This document shows, one piece after another, positions 33,286 through 41,151 of a stretch of DNA of 64,000 nt. This DNA comes from Candidatus Latescibacterota bacterium (lineage in GTDB: Bacteria > Latescibacterota > UBA2968): assembly GCA_022821275.1 (NCBI GenBank), contig JAJEDY010000095.1, positions 87,545-151,544 of the forward strand, read 5' to 3'. How positions within the stretch are numbered: the first letter of the stretch is position 1; every line of letters begins with the position of its first letter. The translations under genes and the position numbers were made by a program. Below the pieces are notes generated by a model, which worked only from the letters and a program-made list of their open reading frames with translations, was not told the origin of the DNA and searched no databases.

Positions 33286-34689
33286 ATGAAGCGACCGAAT
33301 ATTTTGTTTGTGATGACCGATGACCACACGCCGCGCGAGATGAGCAGTTATGGCAATCCAATTTTGCATACGCCCAATCTGGATCGCATTGGGAATGAGG
33401 GTACGCGGTTTAATAATTGTTTTTCTACTAATGCACTGTGCGCGCCTGCGCGGGGTACGGTGCTGACGGGATGTTTTTCACATGTCCACGGTATTCGGGG
33501 AAATTCCGAGAGGGCCGATGCGATTGAGAATCTGGATCCAAATGTGCCGACGTTTCCCGAGTTGCTTCAAGTCGAGGGGTATAAGACCGCGTTGTTTGGC
33601 AAGTATCACATCCGGCAGGATCCTCGCGGGTTTGATACGTGGTGTATTCATCCCGGGCAGGGTGTGTATTTTGATCCGACGTATATCGATAATGGGAAGG
33701 AGGTGCAGAAGGAGGGGTATGCCACGGATATAACGACGGATATGGCGCTTGAATTTTTGAAGGGTCTGGATGAGGAGCAGCCTTTTTGTCTGGTGTATCA
33801 GTTTAAGGCGCCGCATCGGCCGTTTACGCCAGCACCCCGGCACGCGCATCTTTTTGAGGATGTTGAGATTCCCCAGCCGGAGACGTATGGCGATGGTTTT
33901 GCGACGCGAAAAATTGCGGCTCTGGCTGAGGATATGAAGTTTGATATTAGTCTGGCACCCGATTATGACGATATACCCGAGGGCTTGAGTGAAGGGGAAA
34001 AGAAGGATTGGATTTATCAGCGTTTTATGAAGGATCGGTATCGCACGATTTACGGTGTGGATGAGAACCTGGGGCGGGTGCTGGATTATCTGGATGAGAC
34101 GGGTTGGGCTGATGATACGCTGGTGATTTACACGTCGGATCACGGGTATTTTTTGGGCGATTACGGATGGTACGATAAGCGGTTTATGTACGAGCCGTCG
34201 ATTCGCATTCCGCTGGTGGTGCGTTATCCGAATGGGGGTATCAGCGGGAATGTGACCGATGCGCTGGTGATGAATGTGGATTTTGCGCCGACGATTCTGG
34301 ATTTTGCCGGTGTTGAAATTCCCGAAGGCGTGCAGGGCGAGAGTTTGCGCCCGTTGCTCCAGGGGACAGAACCCGAGGATTGGCGCAGGTCTGTTTATTA
34401 CGCCTATTTTGAGGATTCGTGGGTGCTGCACGGCAAGGGGGCAGAGGCGATGTCAGAACCGTCATTCCAGTATTTTACACCGCACCGCATTGGCCCGCAT
34501 CGCGGCGTGCGTACAGACCGCTACAAGTTGATTGAATATTATGCCGAGGGCGATTACTGGGAGTTGTTCGATTTGCAAGAAGATCCCAATGAGTTGCGGA
34601 ATGTGTACGAAGACGCCGCGTATACAGATCTGGTGGCGGATTTGAAGGTTGAGTTGCGACGGTTGCAGACGCGGTATGGGGATTTGTAA
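33286..34689 (+). CDS. Type I sulfatase (formylglycine-dependent)
   Basis: 467 residues from ATG 33286 after GAAGGAG; a longer frame from 33259 has no ribosome site. The metal-binding Asp pair is in NILFVMTDDHTP, and Cys52 in ALCAPARGTVLTG (CxPxR) is the site of conversion to formylglycine by FGE. VIYTSDHGYFLGDYGWYDK is the second metal site. There is no signal peptide, so it is cytosolic or exported by another route. It resembles choline- or heparan-type sulfatases of marine and soil FCB bacteria that desulfate polysaccharide; the substrate is not readable. No sulfatase-maturation enzyme is in the window. Confidence 0.93.
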   Translation: MKRPNILFVMTDDHTPREMSSYGNPILHTPNLDRIGNEGTRFNNCFSTNALCAPARGTVLTGCFSHVHGIRGNSERADAIENLDPNVPTFPELLQVEGYKTALFGKYHIRQDPRGFDTWCIHPGQGVYFDPTYIDNGKEVQKEGYATDITTDMALEFLKGLDEEQPFCLVYQFKAPHRPFTPAPRHAHLFEDVEIPQPETYGDGFATRKIAALAEDMKFDISLAPDYDDIPEGLSEGEKKDWIYQRFMKDRYRTIYGVDENLGRVLDYLDETGWADDTLVIYTSDHGYFLGDYGWYDKRFMYEPSIRIPLVVRYPNGGISGNVTDALVMNVDFAPTILDFAGVEIPEGVQGESLRPLLQGTEPEDWRRSVYYAYFEDSWVLHGKGAEAMSEPSFQYFTPHRIGPHRGVRTDRYKLIEYYAEGDYWELFDLQEDPNELRNVYEDAAYTDLVADLKVELRRLQTRYGDL

Positions 34690-34695
34690 GAACAG

Positions 34696-36108
34696 TTATT
34701 TTTTGGGCATGTACACATCAGTCGCAGAGCCGAGGTGGATTTCTGAGGCAATGCCGATGGTTTCGGCAAGCGAGGGGTGGGGATGAATGGTGTGGGCAAT
34801 GTCTTCGGCGACGGCGGCCATTTCAATGGCGAGTACGCCTTCGGCGATGAGGTCGCCCGCGTTTGGTCCCACAATGCCCATGCCGAGTACGCGCTGGGTA
34901 TAGGGATCGACAATGAGCTTGGTCTGGCCTTCGATGCGTCCAATTGCATGCGCTTTGCCCGAGGCGGCCCAGGGAAAGCGCACGATATCGACTTTTCGGT
35001 CTTGTTTGAGGGCGTCGGTTTCGGTCAGGCCCACCCAGGCAATTTCGGGATCGGTGTACACAACAGAGGGAATGAGTGCGTCGAAAGACGCGGGCTCACC
35101 GGCGAGAACTTCGGCGGCGATTTTGCCTTCGTGTGCGGCTTTGTGGGCAAGACCGGGACCCGGAATGGCATCGCCGATTGCAAAGAGACGGGGGTCGTTT
35201 GTACGCATTTGTGAATCGACTTTGATGAATCCCTGTTCATCGGGTTCGATTTCCGTGTTTTCAAGGCCGATATTGTCTGTGTTCGGACGTCGGCCAATGC
35301 AGAGGAGGACGCGGTCGAATATTTCGGATGTTTTCGATTCTTCGCCTTCCCAGTTTACTTCAATACCGGTATTGACTTCTTCGATATGCGTGACGCGCGT
35401 GCTGGTGTGTATGGCGCTGAATGCCTGACGCAATCGGGTTTCGAGGGGTTTGACCAGGTCGGGGTCGGTGCCGGGCAAGAGGGTATCGGTCATTTCGACG
35501 ACGGTGACGGCACTTCCCAATGCGGCATAAACACTGCCGAGTTCGAGACCGATGATGCCCCCGCCAATGACGAGAAGGCTTTTGGGTATTTCATCGAGGT
35601 CGAGCGCTGTTGTCGAGTCCAAAATGCGCGGTGTGTCGAGTGCGAAAATTGGGAGGACGATAGGGCGTGATCCCGTGGCGATGATGGCGTGTTCAAATTC
35701 GACGCGGTCAATATCTCCATCGCCTTCGATAGACGCGCTTTGCGAATTCTCGAATTGCGCGTAGCCCGTCAGGTGGGTAACCTTGCGCTGGCGCACCAGG
35801 CCAGACAGGCCAGTTGAGAGGCGGGTGATGATGTTGTCTTTCCAGCCTCGCAGGGCGTCCAGATCGATTTTGGGATCGCCAAAGGTGAGGCCATAAGTTC
35901 TGGCTTCACTGGCTTCGGTGATGAGTTCGGCAACGTGGAGCAGGGCTTTGGATGGGATGCATCCGCGCAATAAACAGGTGCCACCGAGGTTGTCGTCGGC
36001 ATTGACGAGGGTGACATGCAGACCCAGATCAGCCGCGCGAAAGGCCGCTGTATATCCGCCGGGACCACCGCCGATTACGAGGAGATCGGTTTTGTGCGTT
36101 TCGGCCAT
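34696..36108 (-). CDS. lpdA: Dihydrolipoamide dehydrogenase (E3)
   Basis: 470 residues. FAD-binding VIGGGPGGYTAAFRAADLG, the redox disulfide GGTCLLRGCIPSKAL (Cys45, Cys50), the NAD-binding motif VIGGGIIGLELGSVYAALG, the second FAD site FAIGDAIPGPGLAHKAAHEG and the catalytic dyad HPHPSLAET near the C-terminus are all present. It reoxidises the lipoyl group of E2 and makes NADH. It follows aceF by 14 bp. It is convergent with the sulfatase gene (6 bp gap). No terminator is seen between them. Confidence 0.97.
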   Translation of the reverse strand: MAETHKTDLLVIGGGPGGYTAAFRAADLGLHVTLVNADDNLGGTCLLRGCIPSKALLHVAELITEASEARTYGLTFGDPKIDLDALRGWKDNIITRLSTGLSGLVRQRKVTHLTGYAQFENSQSASIEGDGDIDRVEFEHAIIATGSRPIVLPIFALDTPRILDSTTALDLDEIPKSLLVIGGGIIGLELGSVYAALGSAVTVVEMTDTLLPGTDPDLVKPLETRLRQAFSAIHTSTRVTHIEEVNTGIEVNWEGEESKTSEIFDRVLLCIGRRPNTDNIGLENTEIEPDEQGFIKVDSQMRTNDPRLFAIGDAIPGPGLAHKAAHEGKIAAEVLAGEPASFDALIPSVVYTDPEIAWVGLTETDALKQDRKVDIVRFPWAASGKAHAIGRIEGQTKLIVDPYTQRVLGMGIVGPNAGDLIAEGVLAIEMAAVAEDIAHTIHPHPSLAETIGIASEIHLGSATDVYMPKK

Positions 36109-36122
36109 GTGATTTCTCCAGT

Positions 36123-37388
36123 TTATCCGCCCATGAGCATGAGTTCAGGGTTTTCGAGTGCATCGACGATTTTTCGCATGAATCGCGCACCGTCGGCGCC
36201 GTCAATAACGCGGTGATCATAAGAGAGTGCCAGCGGCATGATGAGGCGGGGTTCGATGCGCCCTTCGCGCACGGTGGCTTCTTCTCTGGCACGTCCAAAT
36301 CCCAATATTGCAACTTCGGGATAGTTGACGATGGGGGTAAATTCGCCCACGCCCAGGCTGCCCAGGTTGGTGACGGTGAATGTGCCGCCCTGTAATTCCT
36401 CGAGGCCAATTTTTCCGGTGCGTGCGCGCTGGCTGATGTCGCCGAGTTCGAGTGCCAATTCCAGGATGTCTTTGCGATTGACGTCTTTGATGACGGGAAC
36501 GAGCAAGCCGCGCTCGGTGTCAACGGCGATGCCGAGATTATAGTAGTGTTTGAGAATAATTTCATTGGCTCCCGCATCGAGGCTGGCGTTGAATTGCGGA
36601 AAGGTCTTGAGCGCGGTGATGATTGCTTTTAGCGCGAGGACGGTCGGCGTCAGTTTTGCCCCCGATGCTTCGACTTTTTCTTTGTTGCGCTGCCGAAATG
36701 CTTCGAGGTCTGTGACGTCTGCGCGATCAAATTGCGTGACATGAGCCACCTGTTGCCAGGCCTGGCTCATATTTTTTGCGATAATCTGCCGAACTTTGCT
36801 GAGGGGTTGGCGTTCGATGTTGCCCCATCTCGAGAAGTCGGGCAATTGGACGGGTGCAGTTGGTGCGGGACCACCTGTTTGCCGATCGCGCACAGCGGCT
36901 TTGATATCGTCTTGTGAGATGCGTCCACCGGGGCCTGAGCCAGCGACCTGGGTGAGATCTACGCCGAGTTCTCGCGCGAGCCGCCGCGTGGATGGCGCTG
37001 CGGGAATGGGATCGCCGTTGGACGCGGGTGCAGGTGGTCTGGGTGCGGGAGGTGTTGGTTCGGGTGCTCTGGCGGTGGATTCGGGTTCTTCTTTTGGTGC
37101 AGGAGTTGGTGCTTCGGCTTCCGGCTCCGGGGGTGATGGGGCGGATTGTTCGCCCTCTTCAACGGAGATCAATAAGCTGCCTACGGGCACGCGGTCTCCG
37201 GCATTAATGTGTATTTCTGTGACTGTGCCAGCAACACTACTGGGTACTTCGACCAGGGCTTTGTCGGTTTCGAGTTCGAGCACGCTCTGATCGATTTCAA
37301 TAGTATCGCCCTCGGCAACGAGTACGCTGACTACATCGCCTGCTTCTACGCCTTCGCCGAGATCGGGAAGTTTAAATTCGGTTGCCAC
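36123..37388 (-). CDS. aceF: Dihydrolipoamide acyltransferase (E2 of pyruvate dehydrogenase)
   Basis: 421 residues from GTG 37388 (AGGAAA upstream). There is one lipoyl domain with Lys43 in LELETDKALVEVPS. A Pro/Ala/Glu-rich linker follows (PPEPEAEAPTPAPKEEPEST), then the E3-binding domain STRRLARELGVDLTQVAGSG and the catalytic trimeric core with LSYDHRVIDGADGARF (catalytic His). It is followed by lpdA. The E1 gene aceE is 6.3 kb upstream on the same strand, separated by a defence-type gene set, so the operon has been split. With E1 in the homodimeric form the complex is the Gram-negative type. Confidence 0.95.
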   Translation of the reverse strand: MATEFKLPDLGEGVEAGDVVSVLVAEGDTIEIDQSVLELETDKALVEVPSSVAGTVTEIHINAGDRVPVGSLLISVEEGEQSAPSPPEPEAEAPTPAPKEEPESTARAPEPTPPAPRPPAPASNGDPIPAAPSTRRLARELGVDLTQVAGSGPGGRISQDDIKAAVRDRQTGGPAPTAPVQLPDFSRWGNIERQPLSKVRQIIAKNMSQAWQQVAHVTQFDRADVTDLEAFRQRNKEKVEASGAKLTPTVLALKAIITALKTFPQFNASLDAGANEIILKHYYNLGIAVDTERGLLVPVIKDVNRKDILELALELGDISQRARTGKIGLEELQGGTFTVTNLGSLGVGEFTPIVNYPEVAILGFGRAREEATVREGRIEPRLIMPLALSYDHRVIDGADGARFMRKIVDALENPELMLMGG

Positions 37389-37442
37389 GGGAATTTCCTT
37401 TCTACACAACGGGGTATAGACTTAAGGAATGTAAAAATTGAC

Positions 37443-39728
37443 TTATAATATTACATTGAGTATTATCATTATACCACCCCAACGATAGTATCGTTGGGCC
37501 GACGCCCCGTAAGGGGCGTCTCTTTTTTTTACTGCCATTTGTCTGGTTAGGATACTCAGACACCGATCCCACCTCACTTCCTCGCTCCTCTCACGCTGTG
37601 TCCACCGTTCACCTGTGGATCTTATTCGTTTCCGGTTGCCAGTCGCGGATAACCAGAGCCTCCAGCACACGGGTTTGTTGCACGCCTTGGGTGAATGCTG
37701 CTGAGAACTGGACGATGTCGCGGAACATACGAAGCTGACGTCGAAGTTCGGGATTATCCTCATCTGAAAGGTGCTGCAAGAGGTGCTGCCTGCGCGTTTT
37801 TCCTCTTGTTGCTTATAGGCGTAGAAGATAGACGAGGGGAACTCTGGGCTACATCGCTCCCTCAACCGTCGCAATGTCTTGCCAAGGAGGTTCTCAAACC
37901 GTTGGCGAGGGTCTTCAAATCTGTGTCGATTGGCAACCATCTCTTCGCCCTTAGGAACAAGGATGCCGGCGAACAGATCCGGGTAGGTACTACGGAGCAA
38001 CAAGCGAAGCCATACGTAGAAGAAATCGGACAGATCAGAGTAGTCTATGTTATCGTAGTAGGGAGGATCAGTTACGATGACCGGACAGTTCTCTGCATGT
38101 ATCGTCGTAGAGGCGTCTGCTTGATGTGCTTCTCCAGTATTTACATCAATAGGAAGACACTCCAAAACTTTAGTTACCCACTCAATTTGTCCCAACCAGT
38201 TACCCGATGAATTACAGAAACGGTTACCTTCGGCAAAATCCCAAACCATCGAAATCGCATGGCGTGCAAAAACGCCAGTAATAGCATTGAGGGAGTTTAG
38301 CCACCTTGTATAACTGCAACCACTTTCGGTAAGTCTGCCAATGGCAAGAGCAAGATATGTGCAGACAGCACCAGCGTATTCTTCTTTTTTATTTTGTTTA
38401 ATTTGATTACGAACCTCTGCCAACAAATCGCTAAAAGTGGTCAGGGCGGTTAACTGGCGTTCAGTGAAAAGTTTATGCCACTCCGTGAATCCGTAAATCT
38501 GTGTCCTGATGCTCAACGCTCGTTCAGGTAAGTTTCCACTTGGTCGCCATTTTGGTTCGGTGTTCTGCGCGGCTTGGACCTGCTCATCGTTGGGCGACAG
38601 GAATAGCCGCTTACGATCGCCCTCGGCGACGATGGCGGTCATTTGCTGGCCCATGTTGCCGGCACGCGCTTGTTCGCGCACATAAGTCAGCTTCACAGCA
38701 CCGCCACAACCGAGACAGGTCGCGCCGTTGCGATTCACCGTGCCAGCCGATGGAACGCCATTTGGATTGTCTTGCACGGTCCACGATATAGACTTTGATT
38801 CGCGGTCTATAACGGGCCTCATCCAGTGCGTGTTGCCGCGCTTCTTCGATAATTGAAATGTCCGCATAAGCGGCATGTTCATTCCACATGCTGGATTAGG
38901 GCAGGGTATTGTGCGTGCCCACAGCCACGCGATTACAGTAGCCTCACTACTATCGGGTAATTTCGCCATTGGATAGAGATGACCAATGCGCTTAAATGCT
39001 TCTTCGCGCATCCATTGGCCGTAGTAGCGAATGTCGTCTGCGAGTCCTGTTGCACCACGCCAGGCCACTTTCTCGGGCTTCCTATTTTTTTTGCCCCTGC
39101 CGATGTATTTGCCCGTTAGCATGCCCATCGGATCGGCGTCCGGGTTGACTGGTGGCTTGCCGCTGAACTTGGGGGGCAGTTCGATGAGTGCCTTGTTTAT
39201 TAGCACCGCCACTGGGTTGAGGTCGGAGCCAACGGCACGCAGTCCGAGTCGCTGTGCCTCCAGCGGAATCGAGCCTCCACCGGCGAAGGGATCGTAGATG
39301 GGCAAAGCCTTGTCATTCAGGTAGTGCAGAACGTCAGCCGGATCGGTAGGTGCAGTTTCGCCGCGTGTGCGTGCCACTGAGCGAGCAATTTCGTATCGCG
39401 CTTCCGCTACGAGTGTTTTTACATCGGGTTTGCTCTCGTCTGTGTTCTGCCACTTGACCAGTTCTTTGATGATGTCATGTAGCCGCTCGCGCTCAATGCG
39501 TTGCGTCTCTTCGTCGGGAAACTCGTCGGGACATTCGGAAGGGTCATCTACCATACTGGCGAAAATGACAGCGCGACAGGCAGCCAGTGGACGGCGTGCC
39601 CACCACAAGTGTAGAGTCGAAGGATGTCCGTGCCGGATGGATTTCTCGCGTGCGGATTCGCGGTTGATGTCCTCGAGTGGCAGGTCAACTTCGATGAGTT
39701 TACGGCGATATTGGGGTTGGGTAGTCAT
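37443..39728 (-). CDS. DUF1156 DNA adenine methylase, C-terminus frameshifted
   Basis: The N-terminus has the DUF1156 signature (RKLIEVDLPLEDINRESARE and SIRHGHPSTLHLWWARRPLA). Motif I is PIYDPFAGGGSIPLEAQRLG and catalytic motif IV is VTDPPYYDNIDYSDLSDFFY. Such enzymes are the modification part of several defence systems. Homology stops near residue 642 at a run of five A (37797-37801 on plus are T). The last ~119 residues of this frame (Ser- and Arg-rich, ending GGIMIILNVIL) look like noise, while adding one A restores an open frame to TGA at 37609 reading RRQHLLQHLSDEDNPELRRQ and so on. Either way the usual 200-residue C-terminal half of the domain is missing. Probably inactive. Confidence 0.8.
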   Translation of the reverse strand: MTTQPQYRRKLIEVDLPLEDINRESAREKSIRHGHPSTLHLWWARRPLAACRAVIFASMVDDPSECPDEFPDEETQRIERERLHDIIKELVKWQNTDESKPDVKTLVAEARYEIARSVARTRGETAPTDPADVLHYLNDKALPIYDPFAGGGSIPLEAQRLGLRAVGSDLNPVAVLINKALIELPPKFSGKPPVNPDADPMGMLTGKYIGRGKKNRKPEKVAWRGATGLADDIRYYGQWMREEAFKRIGHLYPMAKLPDSSEATVIAWLWARTIPCPNPACGMNMPLMRTFQLSKKRGNTHWMRPVIDRESKSISWTVQDNPNGVPSAGTVNRNGATCLGCGGAVKLTYVREQARAGNMGQQMTAIVAEGDRKRLFLSPNDEQVQAAQNTEPKWRPSGNLPERALSIRTQIYGFTEWHKLFTERQLTALTTFSDLLAEVRNQIKQNKKEEYAGAVCTYLALAIGRLTESGCSYTRWLNSLNAITGVFARHAISMVWDFAEGNRFCNSSGNWLGQIEWVTKVLECLPIDVNTGEAHQADASTTIHAENCPVIVTDPPYYDNIDYSDLSDFFYVWLRLLLRSTYPDLFAGILVPKGEEMVANRHRFEDPRQRFENLLGKTLRRLRERCSPEFPSSIFYAYKQQEEKRAGSTSCSTFQMRIIPNFDVSFVCSATSSSSQQHSPKACNKPVCWRLWLSATGNRKRIRSTGERWTQRERSEEVRWDRCLSILTRQMAVKKRDAPYGASAQRYYRWGGIMIILNVIL

Positions 39729-39760
39729 ATCAGCACTATCTTGTCCATATTCTCGCTGAA

Positions 39761-40738
39761 TTAGACAGGTTGGTTAGGGCCAATGCCAAGATCAACCTGA
39801 ACCGCCTGTGGTGGTGTTGGTGGGATATGCCGCTTGATAAATGCGCGCCCAGTATGATTTTCAACGATTTTGACAGCAGGGGTTCCGGTAAATGTATGGG
39901 TAGTTGCATGAAATACCGATAGACTGAGGTCTTGCAACTTATGATCTTTTTCAAGCTCAATCACCTTTAGTTGGTGTTTCAAGAGATCTGTCCGCGATAT
40001 GTGCCGGCTATGGCTCTTGAAGTTTTTGTGATTGGCAAGCCAGCCGGAAATCGCCGAGGCTTTTTTCAGTGAATCAGGGCTATCTTTGAACATGTAGGTT
40101 TCCAGCCATGTCCTTACGAGTTCCTTGGACAAATTCAGAGCTGTCTCACATTGCACCAAAAGATCTGGGCCATATTGGCTCAACATTGGCAACCAAGCCG
40201 ATAGTTTTGCTGGATCAGAGCATTCCGTTTGCGCTCTATCGAACTGATCTAAGATGGCCTGAGCAGGGACGAAGCGAGTCCCTAAAGAGGTAGATAGCAA
40301 AACTTGTGGGTCGGTTGGTCCCAAAAAAGAATGCTTGCCCAGTACGATCTCATCAGCGGCACATGAAATCATGGTTGCCGCTGACATTGCGAGTTGGGGA
40401 ACGATTACTCGGATGTGAGAAAACCGGGATCTGAGATAAGAGACTATGGCCTCAGCCGCTTCGGGAGAGCCGCCGGGGCTATGTAAAATCAGGTCGAGAT
40501 TTCCGCCGCTTAGTCCCGATGTTACTTCCATGAGGGCGTGAATGTCCTCGTCACTGATCGAAATATAAGCCGCTGGTGCTTCCTTCTGAATCCATCCCGA
40601 AGCGTATAGGACAACATTTCGACTTGTGTGCTGGTGGAGTTTGAGGAGATATTTTCTTCGAACGCCATCGAAATCAGGCGGGCCATCTTGTTCGCGGGAT
40701 TGGGCGAGTTCGGCTAAGATTTCACTCCATATTGGCAT
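39761..40738 (-). CDS. Clp-fold serine protease (SDH/serine dehydrogenase proteinase family)
   Basis: 325 residues. The ClpP/crotonase fold is visible as LDLILHSPGGSPEAAEAIVS (oxyanion hole), then the nucleophile in QLAMSAATMISCAADEIV (Ser followed by Ala-Ala as in SppA-like proteases) and KHSFLGPTDPQV, the loop typical of this family. No signal peptide or membrane helix is seen, so it is cytoplasmic. Such proteases recur in defence islands next to ATPases and methylases; the target is unknown. It stands 32 bp above the DUF1156 gene and 25 bp below the small basic gene, within one transcription unit. Confidence 0.88.
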   Translation of the reverse strand: MPIWSEILAELAQSREQDGPPDFDGVRRKYLLKLHQHTSRNVVLYASGWIQKEAPAAYISISDEDIHALMEVTSGLSGGNLDLILHSPGGSPEAAEAIVSYLRSRFSHIRVIVPQLAMSAATMISCAADEIVLGKHSFLGPTDPQVLLSTSLGTRFVPAQAILDQFDRAQTECSDPAKLSAWLPMLSQYGPDLLVQCETALNLSKELVRTWLETYMFKDSPDSLKKASAISGWLANHKNFKSHSRHISRTDLLKHQLKVIELEKDHKLQDLSLSVFHATTHTFTGTPAVKIVENHTGRAFIKRHIPPTPPQAVQVDLGIGPNQPV

Positions 40739-40763
40739 AGATAAGCTCTTAGTTTATGCAAGT

Positions 40764-40973
40764 TTACTGTACATTAGCGTGGTCAGTCGTTGTCACAATT
40801 TCCGGGCATTTGGTTGCCTGACGGTAAGAATCGAGCCCCTTATCTGTCTCTTGGTAGTTTTGGTAAACCTGCATAACTTCGCGGACTCCTGGGCGGGCCA
40901 ATGCCTCCTTTAGCATGGCAGCGTGTTGTTGCTCCCGGTTCGGCTTTTGGGATTTCGATGTGTGTTTGGTCAT
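40764..40973 (-). CDS. Small basic protein of the DUF499/DUF1156 module
   Basis: 69 residues, MTKHTSKSQKPNREQQHAAM and onward. The helical middle MLKEALARPGVREVMQVYQN is well formed and the C-terminal TTTDHAN is loose. No named family. I recall similar small proteins accompanying defence ATPases, but this is memory only. It starts 178 bp after the DUF499 stop and ends 25 bp before the protease gene, so it is probably co-transcribed and functions with them. Confidence 0.6.
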   Translation of the reverse strand: MTKHTSKSQKPNREQQHAAMLKEALARPGVREVMQVYQNYQETDKGLDSYRQATKCPEIVTTTDHANVQ

Positions 40974-41151
40974 GACTTTCCCCCTTTGGTCATGGTTCTT
41001 CCCTTATGAATTTCCAACGATAGTAAATTGGAGTGGTCGCTATAGGATTGGTTCGCGGCTGATCCGCTGAGTTTGTACAGAATTATCTCACGGCAGTTTT
41101 TCAAGTAAAATTACACGTTTTTGAGAGTATCACAACCCATATTTTTGTATT

